From: Diploscapter coronatus
Lineage: Eukaryota; Nematoda; Chromadorea; Rhabditida; Rhabditidae
DNA: 64,000 nt
Direction of reading: 5' to 3'
NCBI GenBank assembly: GCA_964036155.1
Contig: OZ038422.1
Coordinates: forward strand, 62,705,201 to 62,769,200
Positions 32,909-44,216 of the stretch are shown piece by piece. The stretch's first letter is position 1. Each line of letters starts with the position of its first letter. The translations under genes and the position numbers were made by a program. The notes beneath the pieces are model-generated. The model had not been told where the DNA came from. It saw only the letters and a program-made list of their open reading frames with translations, and did no database searches.

Positions 32909-35709
32909 ATGAAGCTGCTGGACCAAGTGGCCAGTCTGTACAATCAGGAACTCTTCGAGGAGATCGTTTTTCTCTATGAATTCACCAACCCAAAGAGTGC
33001 AGAGTCAGTCATTCCCCTCTCTCTGACGACTTGCATCAAGTGACTTTCAGAATAACCGATCTGTCAGTGAAGAATCAGATTCTGCTGCAGGTCTACGTAG
33101 CAGACGCCTACTTCGAGTCGCAGCAGTACAAGCAGAGTGCAAAAGTTTGCGCAAATTTACTATTCACATTCACTTCCTCTTCTTTTCAGTTTTATGCCAG
33201 AGTTCTGCCGCTTTACGATAGATTGCCAAAGGATTTAGCAAAGGTCAGCAGATTTTCTGTTAGTTGCAAATAAATAATTTATTCAGAACTTCACGCAAAC
33301 CGAAGTGCGGTATCGATATTACAGGACACTGATGCGGATTCGACATTATGCGGAGGCTCTCGGTATTTCTGCTTCGTTTATGATTTCCCTGCTAATTTTG
33401 TGCATTGCAGACGTTCTCCGAGAGGTGCCATTCCAGTCAGCCCCGACTAAAATCAAATACGCTCTGCTGCGACTCGTCACTGTGCACTTCGGAGACGATC
33501 GAGGATTCGATATTCAGGAAATGATCAAGTTTGTTGATTGTTGACGAATGAATGGGGGAATAATCGAAGTGCTCTGTTCAGCAATCCACAATCCTCGGCA
33601 TTTCTCGAACTCCTCTTCCTGCAAATTCGACAGGGAATGACTCTGTCGCAGAAGCAGCAGACAGATCTGACTGCCAAAGTCAATTTGCTGAGTGAGTGAA
33701 ATGAACTCGCTCAGATAATACTATATGAATTCAGACAATAGCAATATGAAGACTTGGCTCTCTCTGCATTTCGAAATCATGAACAGGAATCACACGGAAG
33801 GCATCAGGCAGTTGCTCAATTTGAGTCCACAGGGCTATCGGTCTGTTTCTGCATTTCCCACATTAATAAACAGCAAATCCTCCTTCCGTTGTTCAGAATA
33901 TCCCTGGAAATGGCAGGAGTGTACAACTTGATGGGGATGAAGGCAGAGTGCCACGATGCAATCAAATGCGCCCATTCGAGCGAGCAGGACAGGTCCGAGA
34001 GAATGGGGCTTTATGCGCGTGTTCTGGTGAGTCGAAGACATTGCACTCAAACTGAATGGACCAATTGCTGCAGAGACAGACAGTGACTGGAGATGTGCGA
34101 CTGAATCTGCGCATCGATGCACTGGCCAGCAGCCTGAAACGATCCGACTCCGACTGCGCAGATGTGTGGATCGCTTATGGAGAATTCGCTGCCGCTAAAA
34201 GTATGAACTAACGAAGAACTCCTTTAAATTGATGAATTGGCAGAGGACTATTCGAAGGCGATTCACTTCGCGTGCAAAGCAGAGAACATGTCCCCAGACA
34301 TATTCACTCGATCTCTCTCCAGACAGCTCAAGGCTGGCATTTTCGTCACGATGAACAAATTCGTGGACGCAGAGAAGATTCTTCGATCCGCAATCGTGGA
34401 GGATCCCAAGAATTTCCAGTTCTACGAAATGCTCGTCGATGCCATCATCAATCAGAAGAAGTAGGCCATTTGTTTGAAAGGGGAAGGTTGAAACATTGTG
34501 ATCCACGGCATTTCTACGCTAACGATCTCTGCCTCGAAGTGTGCGTTTACAAGTTAATTGCATTAATTATAGAGGGATATATTACTAAAATTTCGAATGA
34601 AAAATCTTACTTGTTTTGATTTGACGGTCAATGTGGAGTTTCGTGGAAAGATTCTTCTAAACATCATAACGAGAGCAAGACTTCTGAAGAAAGAGCGCAA
34701 GCATAATTCAGAAAAACGAGATAAGAATAACTAGTAAAAATTATTTCAAATTTTTAGTGAAAACGATACATTTTACCAAACTCAATGTTTTTTTTTTACG
34801 ATTTTGGGACGGTTGTGTTTCTTTAACTCACTGATAATTACCCTAAATTACCACAAAACAACTTCGAAAATCACTTAACGTTCTGTAATGCGATAACACA
34901 GTTAATACGCGTAAGGTGTAACACGAAGGCGAGGAATTTTCCCTCACCATCTGGGTAACACTGTGTGTCTGCATCTTCAACATTACACTCCCTTACTCTG
35001 ACCGTTAGCGTGTAAATGCCGTGGGTTCTTTAGGAAGCACAGTGTAACTCGCGCACTGAATGTGGTGGACATCTGCATGGAGAGGCTGCCTGATGATCCA
35101 CAGGCAAAGACGCTCAATGCTATGCTCAAATTGAAGACGAAAAGGAGGGGAACTGTGAGCTGAATGAAGGGGAATAGTGAATAGAAGAAGCATTGCAGAA
35201 AGCTCACGATGAGATGATCGAGAGACTGGAGCAGCTGAACAACGATTATCCATACATCAAGGAGATTCCACTGGCCCTCATGGAGGAGTACAAAAAGAGT
35301 CAGCAGTACGACAAGGCAAAGGAGATGTTGAAGAGGAGCAGCACGAACTGGCTGCTGCCCAATGAGGCTTACAGTCAGATACAGGAGAAACTGGCTGAGC
35401 TGGCCACTACGGTATGCACTTACAAGAAATGGGTGAAATGAGTATAAACACAATGAACGATTCAGAAGGGGGATCCAGAAGAAGCCTACGACCGAGTGCT
35501 CAACATAAACGATACGCCCAACTTAAGTGATCAGGTGAGCGCATTTGAGGATTATGCCGAGAGTTGTGTTTGTTCAGATGAATGCGTTGGAGAATCGGTT
35601 CCGCACTCCGGCGAACCCGAGCAGAAGAGCACCACGACTGCCGCGAGCTGGCCGACCGCGAGGGGCGCTGCTGCAGCCTCTGCCTCCCGATTCGATGGAA
35701 ACTCCCTGA
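32909..35709 (+). CDS. APC7-like TPR subunit of the anaphase-promoting complex
   Basis: About 15 short exons in consistent phase encode a TPR protein. MKLLDQVASLYNQELFEEIV, DLSVKNQILLQVYVADAYFE, YKQSAKFYARVLPLYDRLPK, EVRYRYYRTLMRIRHYAEAL and DVLREVPFQSAPTKIKYALL follow the order and spacing of the APC7 N-terminus (YQLLVYHADSLF, Y.NAVSKY, EVKYKMAECY, AIAILDGIPS.QRTPKI). Later TPR helices include DVWIAYGEFAAAKKDYSKAI, IVEDPKNFQFYEMLVDAI and EAYDRVLNINDTPNL. The C-terminus is Pro/Arg-rich. APC7 supports the TPR lobe of this mitotic ubiquitin ligase. One intron (about 34461-35034) is expanded by a MITE. The call depends on remote similarity; another APC/C-type TPR protein is possible. Confidence 0.72.
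34503..35024. mobile_element. MITE in an APC7 intron
   Basis: The terminal repeats are CCACGGCATTTCTACGCTAA at the left and the inverse of CCACGGCATTTACACGCTAA at the right. The interior is 522 bp, AT-rich and non-coding, and the element fills almost the whole intron. The right end lies about 10 bp upstream of the splice acceptor. Confidence 0.8.
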
Positions 35710-36228
35710 GCTGTAAATGCATAGATTGTGATGAATGGTTGAGTGCTGAATGGGTATGTCTGCAGCTGCGTGCTTAGTCAACAAATCGACTCAAATATTC
35801 AAAACCAACGATTTCAGGGTAATACGTTTTCAGTTATTTTGTCAATACTCATTCATTTTCATAGAACAAGTACAATTAGGTTAACTTTGCTCTTTTCTTC
35901 TCAATTCTTTGCACGTTTTCAGCTTTCAAATGAGGAATTCCGATCATTCTTTCGAACTTATCATCATTTCTCTTCACAAAAATTGAAATTCATGTACCAT
36001 ATATTCAAGTCGGTGCTCAATTCATCTACTAAATTTCAATCAAAGTTTAAAATATCATGATTTTCTTCTCTAGAATATGATTTCTCGCAATTATTAAATT
36101 TTAATTTATTTATTAAAAAGTAAATAAATATTAATTTTAATAGAAATTTTATCACAGTAAAAAGCGGATATATGATAACACAGTCTAGAAGTGAAGAGTG
36201 AAGAGATCATTCAGTCGTAGTCATTCAG
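35710..36228. other. convergent intergenic gap
   Basis: This AT-rich spacer lies between the APC7 (+) and RGP1 (-) stops. No gene was recognised. Confidence 0.4.
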
Positions 36229-37662
36229 TCAAACAGTGATTTGCGTTTGAGCAGAATGGAGATGGTCAGTGAGCGCTGCATTAGCGGGCGAACAGGGCAG
36301 CACGAAGATGTCCGTCTCCCAATTCAGAGTCTCGATTGCCACTTCTGCAACCCACAGAGCGAATGCATGAATATAGAAATAGGGAAGAGGACAAACCTTT
36401 GGGTGCCTGAGTCTGTGAGGAGTCCACTGACAGAGGAAAGATTTCTGAGTTGTCTGCCGTCGTCGTCACGAATTCAAAACGCAGCTTCCATTTCAAATGA
36501 ACTGCAAAACAAGTGAGTTGCTTTGCTTATGTAGTTGCGCTCTCACTAACCAATGTCTGTGTGGAATGTGGGAGGCAGCTGCATTGGGATGGGGATGCGA
36601 AATCCAGTGTTCTTGATGAATGCACACACTTTGTGGTCTGTGCCATACACCACTATGTTCTTCTGCATTCAATATTTAGTTAGAAGGGAAGGACATTTCA
36701 CTAACCCTTCCACTGGTTTTGCTCTTCTCCTTCTCCCCATTCGACTCTTCAATCAGCTTCTCTTCTGTCTCCAAGTTGACCGAGTACTGCACACAGGTCA
36801 CTGCGGCATCTGCAATTCACTTCTTTCATTCCATTTCTTCTTTTAGATATCGGAAATGTACCTTGAAAATCGAGGGATCCAACGATGTCCTCCCCAAGTC
36901 GAAAGGCCTTCTTCGGCAAGGACAGCGTCGTCACTTTGCCGAGTGTGTTTGTCATGCTGCAAATGAGCAATTAGTTATGAAGAGCACTGCAGACAAACTT
37001 GAAGATGGAGGGCTTCCTCGGCGCAGTCATTTCGTCCACAGCACTCACGACCAGCTGGCACACTGTCGGTTGAGGAGAAGACTCTGCCAGGAAGGGGTTC
37101 AGAGGCTTCACTGCCTTTGCTTCCAGACCAACGCTTGGTAGAATTCTGCAATCAACCGAAAGTGAAATGAAGAAAGAGCAATGCATACCTGATAGGGATG
37201 TAGGCGAGTTTGATTGGGTCCTTTACGTGCTGCATTCCAATCGCTATTCGATTCAAGTATTTGACCATCTGGCCTCGAAATGTGGGGGGAATTCCGTGGG
37301 TTGGCAGGGGAATCTGAACGAGCGGACATTGTGCTTTGGAAAGGAGAAGGGGAGAAGAAGAAACAGACCTCGCAACTGAAGGAGCGTGATTCTCCCGCAC
37401 GAAGCTGCAAGTCGCAGAAAAGGACGACAGGCCGCGAGGAGAAGACTGTGGACGCGTTTCTGGCCATAGCCGTGGTGGGTCTGTCGGGCAGTGCTGGCTG
37501 TGCGCCAATTGTCCTCTCACAGGTCAGCTGCACACTGCCCCAGGCAAGCGATTCCTTCCCCTTCGCAGCTGTGTTCTTCAGCTCGATCTCGACTTGAATC
37601 GTCTCTCCCATCAGGTAGATCGCCACTTCTCTGTCCAACGATACAGTCACTGCTATCGACAT
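36229..37662 (-). CDS. RGP1 homologue (RIC1-RGP1 Rab6 GEF subunit)
   Basis: RGP1 pairs with RIC1 to activate Rab6 on the Golgi for retrograde transport. The first exon (37662-37369) encodes MSIAVTVSLDREVAIYLMGE, then KESLAWGSVQLTCE and RPVVLFCDLQLRAGESRSFS, matching human RGP1 'EALAWASAQIHCQF' and 'PKILFCDLRLDPGESKSYS'. Later exons give PPTFRGQMVKYLNRIAIGMQ, GKVTTLSLPKKAFRLGEDIV, VQYSVNLETEEKLIEE, FRIPIPMQLPPTFHTDI, VHLKWKLRFEFVTTT and ETLNWETDIFVLPCSP. These are in the same order as the human protein (SFRGQSVKYVYKLTIGCQ, KSVYRLGEDVVGTLN, SLKWRLHFEFVT, FSWDLPIKVLP). All introns use GT-AG. It is downstream of the lipoyl synthase gene on the same strand. Confidence 0.88.
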
Positions 37663-38131
37663 CTAAAATTAATCTGCCTAAAAGAAATGCGCTTCAGGTT
37701 TTCACTTTTGTCAAAATTTCGAAGAATGTCCGTTTTCCTAAACGCCAGTTCCGATATGTGACAGTTGAATCGGAAAGCACCTGTGGAAAACGAATTCCAA
37801 AAATCGGGTGCTGCTTCGTTTGCTTTGGGATGCATCCAGCTGCTGTCGAATGAAATAAACGAATTCGACAACAGACTAGCCATCCATTTTAAATTCAAAA
37901 TCATTTTAGAAGATGAAAGCCGTACCTTGCAATGTCGGAAGGAGGGGATTGGAACTGCCAGATGAAGAGGATAGGCCAACTAATTGCCTGCAATGTACTC
38001 TAGCATTTTATGAGATCAGACGAATGCTTCAGGTAACTCGCTCAGATTGAACTGTTTCATATTGGATATTTCAAAGGGAAAATAGAAATTTTTATTCCCA
38101 TAAATTCTATTCAATTTGACGACTAGAGAAT
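37663..38131. other. intergenic gap between two minus-strand genes
   Basis: 470 bp separate the lipoyl synthase stop from the RGP1 start. No conserved reading frame was recognised. It is presumably 3' UTR plus the RGP1 promoter. Confidence 0.4.
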
Positions 38132-40250
38132 CTAGGAAGATGCAGAGGCAGTTTGACTATTAGTTACACGTTTTCTAATCACATTCTTCAGGTAGAATTC
38201 GCCCGCTTTGTAGGAAGAGCGAACCAGAGGACCAGAGGCAACGTATAGGAAACCGAGGGATTTGGCATAGGTAGCCCATTCGTCGAATCTGAAAACGATG
38301 CATTGCAGAAGATAAAGGTAGAGAGCGCAAATGGAATTTCCGCTGTGAAGACAAAGTCATAAAAATGATTTTTTTCTAGAAATCTTTAATACTTGACTAG
38401 CTAATAGCAAAAACCGTATGTAAAACGGATCAGTGTAATTCAAGATATGAACTTCTGAAGACGACCATCCAAGAATCTCTTTTTGCGAGCGAATTTTCAT
38501 CAAGCGAAAAGGGTGCCTTGCAAAAATGTTCCCTAATGCAATATCTAATAGCGGGAAAAGAAAAAAAGTCAAATTATAATCTTCGAAATTTTCTAGAATT
38601 AAAAAAAAATGAGCAATCGCTCTTGGACTTTGTCTTCACAAAGTGATGGGAGCTTGCGCTCTCTAAAGAAAGGAACTGAATGGTCTGTCTACTTCTGCGG
38701 GGTGACCCATTCCTTGACGAGCAGATGCCTTTTCGTCGGCTGCATGTACTGGCCAAATGTAATCACGTCCACTTCATTGCTTCGTAAATCATCCAATGTC
38801 TGTTTGATCTGCAAAAGTAGCATTTCCAACTTTTCAATCTTAGAAAGAGACTGACCTCATCGTCGCTCTCCCCCAATCCGAGCATGATGGAAGTCTTCGT
38901 GATGACTGCAGAATTCGTGTTCTTTGCCAACTTCAGCGCAGCCAGTGACTGTCTGTATTTGGCTCTCGGATCGCGTACCCAGGGAGTCAGTCTTTCGACG
39001 GTTTCGATGTTATGCGCATAGACATCCAAACCGCTTCTGCAAGAAAAGAAGAATAATAATGAAAAACATGTTCAGGTCAAACTTGAGACTTTCTCGAAAT
39101 TTTGTCGCCGCACCACAGCTGCGGTGGAAAGTCCCAAATTTGGTTCCGACTGACAGACCTTGCCATCAATTGAATGCTCTGCTCGTTTCCATCGAAGTCG
39201 GGCAGCAGACACTCAACCAGCAATTCAGGCTTCATCTGCTTCAACTTCTTCACTGTCTCTGCGAAATGCGAGGCTCCTCCATCAGGAACGTCATCTCTGA
39301 ACTATTCCTCCTTTCACTCTGCATAATTGACAATGACCCCAACCTGTCAACGGAAGTGATAACGATGTAGTCGACTCCCCAGGAGGCAACAGCTCTGGCC
39401 GTGTTCTCTGGCTCCATCGGATCGAGTGGAGGAGGCCTTCTGGCAGTCTTGACAGAGCAGAATCGGCATCCTCTCGTGCAGGTGTCCCCCATGAGCATGA
39501 TTGTGGCGGTGGACAGACTGCCTTCTTCCTGTCCGCCGCCCCAACACTCGCCCAAGTTCGGACATCTCGCCTCTTCGCAAACAGTCGCCAGTCTGAGTCC
39601 CTTCAGCTGCTTCTTCAGTCTGGCCACGTTGTCGTTCATGCTCGGCCGAATCTGTAATTCATTCCGTTCCACCCACTTTAATGCAATATATATGGCTGAT
39701 GTCCAAAAATACAGTACTAAATGTGTGGAAGAATGAAAAATCTTTCTTTCGTTAGACTTTCGTTTCGCATCGATAGTGGGCGGGGCTTTCGCTCGCTCGA
39801 TTCTAGGAGAAAGATACCCGTAAATCTGCTTCATCGCTAACTATTCGCAATGGTCCATTTTCTCCGAACTCTTTCGACTCTCTCGTTGCGTGCGTTTCCG
39901 ACGCTGTTTTGCGAATTTCCCTCCATCAAAACACTGTGTTAGCCGCATCATTCAAGGTACCTGTTCCTTCTTCAGCCAGGGCGGCAATCGCAATCGTTTG
40001 TCCCCCTCCTCCAATTTCAGCTTCACGTTGTACTTCTCCACAGCTTCGTCTATCGACTCTTCAATTATGATTTATGAAGCTGTGCATCAAAGGATCACAA
40101 ACCCGAAGCGACAAAATCGTGGAATGAAGGGCCGTCCTTGATGACCCTCCTCTTCGTGACCGTCTCGTCTGCCCTGTTCTCGAGTGGCACAATCGGTTCG
40201 GAAGAGAAGCAGCGAGTGGCCGCTGCAGTGCGGCAACAGCCACGCAGCAT
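38132..40250 (-). CDS. lias-1: Mitochondrial lipoyl synthase (radical SAM)
   Basis: The enzyme inserts two sulfurs into protein-bound octanoate to make lipoyl groups on 2-oxoacid dehydrogenases and GcvH. ATG 40250 opens [19 protein letters not shown], a mitochondrial presequence. [11 protein letters not shown] and [13 protein letters not shown] follow. The auxiliary cluster motif CX4CX5C is [12 protein letters not shown], and the radical-SAM CX3CX2C motif is [69 protein letters not shown] and [14 protein letters not shown] complete the family signature. The conserved Arg-Ser-Ser near the C-terminus is present. One intron carries the 250-bp dispersed repeat and another a foldback (38344-38640). 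Confidence 0.96.
38344..38640. repeat. Foldback element in lias-1 intron
   Basis: A perfect 15-bp inverted repeat, TGTGAAGACAAAGTC, sits at both ends. Inner T-rich runs with TCTAGAAA are also inverted. It is about 297 bp, AT-rich and non-coding. Confidence 0.7.
39696..39946 (-). repeat. Dispersed 250-bp repeat, copy 2 (lias-1 intron)
   Basis: This is the reverse complement of the block at 3988-4235, with both ends coinciding (TTTTGGACATCAG... and ...GCGGCTAACA). It occupies most of a lias-1 intron. The two copies lie in opposite orientations in introns of two genes on the same strand. Confidence 0.8.
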
Positions 40251-40445
40251 CGGACGACAGATTCGCGGAAGAGACGACGGATTTTTACGACTTCAAGTTT
40301 TATTGCAGTGCATTTCCTGTGACGCTGTTAAGAAAGCTACGTGTGTTAACCACATGCACGCAGAGTGCTTCTTTCCGTTTTCCGCTTTGCTTCCGTATTT
40401 TCGTTAATTGCTGTGAATTTTCGCGCGTTTCAGTGCTCTGCAGCA
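40251..40445. promoter_or_regulatory. Shared divergent promoter region lias-1 / small mitochondrial protein
   Basis: Only 195 bp separate the two start codons. Both products appear mitochondrial, so a shared promoter is plausible. No specific site was identified. Confidence 0.45.
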
Positions 40446-40874
40446 ATGCTGAGGACAGTCCGGCTGCTCAGCAAGACCTGGAAGTTCATGCCGAATCGCG
40501 AGTTCATTATTCACAAGGATAGGAAGTCGTCGTTCCGAGACTTCGTCAAGTCGAGTCTGATTGGCTACTGCATCTATACCTGCTCGATTGTGTTCATCTA
40601 GTGAGTCAGTCAGTCGCCCTTTTCTTTCCTTCATTCACCCAAAAACTACTCTGTTTGCAGCAATTTCGCAATGCCGACATGGGATGTGTTGTACGACTTG
40701 CGAATGTTGGGTTCTGCAGACTTCCGCGAGTTCATCCTCAAAGGCCCCATGTACTCCACAAATCAGATGTTCCGCAACGAGATCGAGGGCACATACATCG
40801 AGTACAAACGATGCAAGGACGTCATGCACAAGCCTGGACTCGATCCCGCACTCGTCTTCGGGGAAAGGAAATAA
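40446..40874 (+). CDS. Small single-pass, probably mitochondrial protein
   Basis: Two exons (40446-40600 and 40661-40874) give 122 aa. The basic N-terminus MLRTVRLLSKTWKFMPNREF looks like a mitochondrial targeting segment. It is followed by one membrane span (SLIGYCIYTCSIVFIYNFA) and a soluble tail (PTWDVLYDLRMLGSADFREF, YIEYKRCKDVMHK). Size and layout resemble accessory subunits of inner-membrane complexes, but I do not recognise the family. It is divergent from lias-1. AATAAA occurs near 40988. Confidence 0.75.
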
Positions 40875-41126
40875 GCCAAGCGCTTCCATATTCGATTGTA
40901 GCTGCTAGTTGAATTCTTCGATTAGACTTGTTTGTTTTTCATCTCGATTGAAGTCATATGCAAAGTACGGGATTATTATTCTTGACGAATAAAAATAAAA
41001 TTTTATTGATCTTATTGTGCTTTTCGGACTTTAACATGGTTTTGCAGCCATCCTCAATACTTGATCTCCCATTTCAATTTCAAACTCATTCTGTCCATTT
41101 CAGGATCTTTTCAATTGTCCACGAGA

Positions 41127-43340
41127 ATGGTCTCCCGCTCAGCAGCAGCGAGTCGAGCAGTGGGCGTGCGCGCCTCTGTCGCTGATTTGAAGCATTTCAT
41201 GTGTTACTTCTGCGGCGACATGTTCAAGAACAGGGACGAGTTCAATCTGCACAAATTCAATCACCAGATCGAAGACATCGCCTATCAAGTCGCCCAAAAT
41301 GAATTTGTAAGTTCATTTCTTCTGGCCACTTGCATTCTTGCATTTTCTGTAGAAGTCTTCTCTGAATGACTTTTTGAAATTTGTCGGTCAAAGTTACCTG
41401 ATAGAAAAAAAAATACTTATTTCCTAACGTGACATTCTGACTATCAAGCCACCTGAATAGCATTTAGGGAGTATTTCAACAGAAAAATCCAAGAGATAAG
41501 GTCTTGTGGGCCTTTCGCTGTGTAGATTCGATTAATTATGATTTCAGAAGAGGACGAGGGATGAAAAGCCGCTGAATGATTCGGACGAGGAAGACAACAG
41601 AAATTGGGTAGAGGAAGTGTACAGCGAGAGGAAGCTCACACAGCCTTCGCACAGTCAGACAAGTGCCTCTGCAAGGGCGAAGGTATTCTCTGCACAATTG
41701 AATTTCAATAATTCAGATGTATTTGCAGATTCCGACAGCCAGTTCGAGCAGACCCATCCTCACTCCGAAATACTTGACGAGTCAGGGCAAAGCCGACGGC
41801 CGAAGGCGAGGCAACAAGTTGAACAAGCAGCTACCTCCTCCTCCCCCTCTACACATCCCCTCGGTCCATCCACATTACTCGGCCACTCAGCCTCAGACCA
41901 GTCTGTCTTCCTCTGATCTCTCCACGCCACACTACTTCCCCTCCCCTCTTTCAGATGCTCCTTCTTCCGCCTCGGCTTCTCACAAACCTCGGCGCATCGT
42001 TGCTCCCCACAGAACAGTCTCAGTTCCTATGCCCTCGGTCTCGGTCTCGGTCCCAGTTCCCCCCGAGTCCATCTCCCTCTCCCTCGACGAGCCTCAGCTC
42101 TCTGCTCACATTCTCCATAGACACCCTGCATCTCCCGGCTCGGCTCTCCTCGACACAATCAATGCAGTGGCTATGGGTATTTCTGGCGGCCCTTCATACC
42201 CAAGAAGAGGTCTGTCAATGTTCTCTGCTCCACACTCATTCGATCGCTTGCAGGTCAACGAAGAAACGATCAGAACCCCCTGGCTGGCGGCGACTACTCG
42301 AATCTGCAGCAGACTGAAGTGGAACTGGATCGGTTTGAAATGATGCTGCCTCCAGAGGAAGTCTCCCTCTTCTCGGAGACAGCTCCGCCTGTTGCTGCGA
42401 CTGTCGTCGCTATTTCTCCTCCAAAGGAATCACTTCCAGTCAAGAAGCCTCCGGCTAAACAGGTGGGGGTGAAAATGGAATGGAGAAGGAATTGAAGGGA
42501 TTCCCATTGCAGATTGTGACGAAGCAAAGCGACGAAGAATACGTGAGGAACATCATCGAGACAGTCTCTGCAGAGAGTGCACTGCAAATGGAAATGCAGA
42601 CGCAGGAGAAAAGAAAAGCGGCTGGTGGCAAGAGGAAGAGGAACTCGAGTTCGAATATACTCAATGAAGAAGCCGTCGCTGCTACAGTACCTGTGAGTGC
42701 AGTGAACGCGGAGCCGCCTCCCATCAAGAAGAGCAAAGAGAAGTCCATGACTCCAAATGACGCGAGTGGAGGTGAGCCGTTTATGCACAGACAATGCAAC
42801 CCGTCACACTTCAGACAGAAGTTCGGCCAGTCAGAATGCGCTCTGCAGACGCACAACCAAGTGCCATTTGTGTGACTTCGAAGGCAAATCCAGTCACGAC
42901 GCAGTTCATCACAGTTAGTTTTCCTCTGTATTGTACACGCTGAGTGATTTGATTCAGTGAACTCGGTGCACAAATGCGTGATCGCCTCGTGCTCTGTTCG
43001 TCTGCTGCGCGGCTCTGTGCAATTGGGCAAGTACTCGATTCGCCACTCGGATAAGTGCCCCGAGTGCGAGATCAGATTCCATGATCGCACGAGGTTCGTT
43101 TCGAATTGTTTATTCGGCAAAATTCTTGTCTTGTTCAGCTACTACATGCACTTGATCGACAACCACATTCTGGATGTGGTCGCCATTTACAAGGTTGTCG
43201 ATGAGGATGTCGACAGCTATGAGGTGAGGGAACTGTTCTGGTCATTTGTTCTATTCGACCATTTTCAGTGGGAGACATTCTTCTGCAAAGACGGTCAAGA
43301 CAACGAGAGCTATGTGACCGTGCTGAGTGGAGCGCTCTAA
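41127..43340 (+). CDS. C2H2 zinc-finger protein with Ser/Pro-rich middle
   Basis: About nine exons encode a protein beginning MVSRSAAASRAVGVRASVAD. Four C2H2-type fingers are visible. One is N-terminal (CYFCGDMFKNRDEFNLHKF, then NH). Three are C-terminal (CHLCDFEGKSSHDAVHH plus MNSVH; CVIASCSVRLLRGSVQL...RH; CPECEIRFHDRTSYYMHL then IDNH). Between them are a long Ser/Pro-rich stretch (QLPPPPPLHIPS, SVSVSVPVPPES) and a basic Lys/Arg-rich segment (KRKAAGGKRKRNSSS), likely a nuclear localisation signal. It is a probable nuclear DNA- or RNA-binding regulator; the target is unknown. Splicing in the middle (donor after 42175, acceptor about 42252) is inferred from phase. A TTTCAG acceptor 26 nt before ATG suggests trans-splicing. 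Confidence 0.8.
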
Positions 43341-43526
43341 AGAAGGGATTTAAGAACACGACAGAAATCTCATTTTCACATTGCTATTACTTTTTCTAAT
43401 TAAAAATGGCTGCGAATTTAGTTTGTTAAATTTAATTTTATAGTCTTTTGGTGGTTTAAAATCCACTCTTATATCTTTGACACATATTGATGCGTACATT
43501 TGATGCATTTCATTCCAGTCTCTTCA

Positions 43527-44216
43527 ATGCTGCTTCGTTTAGGCCGTTTGCCCTCTGCTCTGTCTTCGTCTGCATCTCTGCCTCGGCTTCTCACTGTCTG
43601 CAGGAATATGTCGGACAAAGCAAGTAGGATAAAAATATATTCATTCCAATAGATCATCTTTGAATTTGTGAATATTCAGCAGAAAAAGACATCGCAATCA
43701 AGAAGTTGAATGGAAAATCGCCGAAAGAAGTGACGGAGGAGGAATGGAAATCTGTGCTGCCTCCTGAAGTCTATAAAATCGCGAGGGAAGCAGGTGGGAC
43801 AAGGCCGATGAATTAGTTGAGTTGATTGAATGATCGCTGTGCTTGCAGGCACAGAGCCGGCCTTCTCTGGTGGATACGACAAATTCTACGAGAAAGGCTT
43901 CTACGCGTGTCGTCTCTGCGGGGCGCAGCTCTTCAAGTCAGATGCGAAGTTCAGCTCTGGCTGTGGCTGGCCTGCATTCAGCAAGTCAATCGACAACGAC
44001 CTGAACATCGTCAGAATTCCTGACAATTCGTATGGAATGCAGAGGACTGAAGTCCGATGTAAACAGGTAAAAGAGCAATTGAAGAAGAGGAAAAGGAAGT
44101 GAGTGTTGCAGTGCAATGCGCATCTCGGCCACGTGTTCGATGATGGACCGAAGGAGACGGGCGAGCGCTACTGCATCAACAGCAGGACCATGGCTTTCAT
44201 CAAAGGTGATCAATGA
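43527..44216 (+). CDS. msrB: Peptide-methionine (R)-S-oxide reductase
   Basis: MsrB reduces methionine-R-sulfoxide in proteins. Four exons (43527-43623, 43680-43793, 43849-44066, 44112-44216) give 177 aa. Zinc cysteines occur as CRLC and [25 protein letters not shown] and the catalytic RYCINS are all present, with Cys rather than selenocysteine. The first Met opens a basic leader ([20 protein letters not shown]) that looks mitochondrial. A second Met ([18 protein letters not shown]) could start a cytosolic form. The start was chosen as the first ATG in the only open first exon. Confidence 0.96.
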
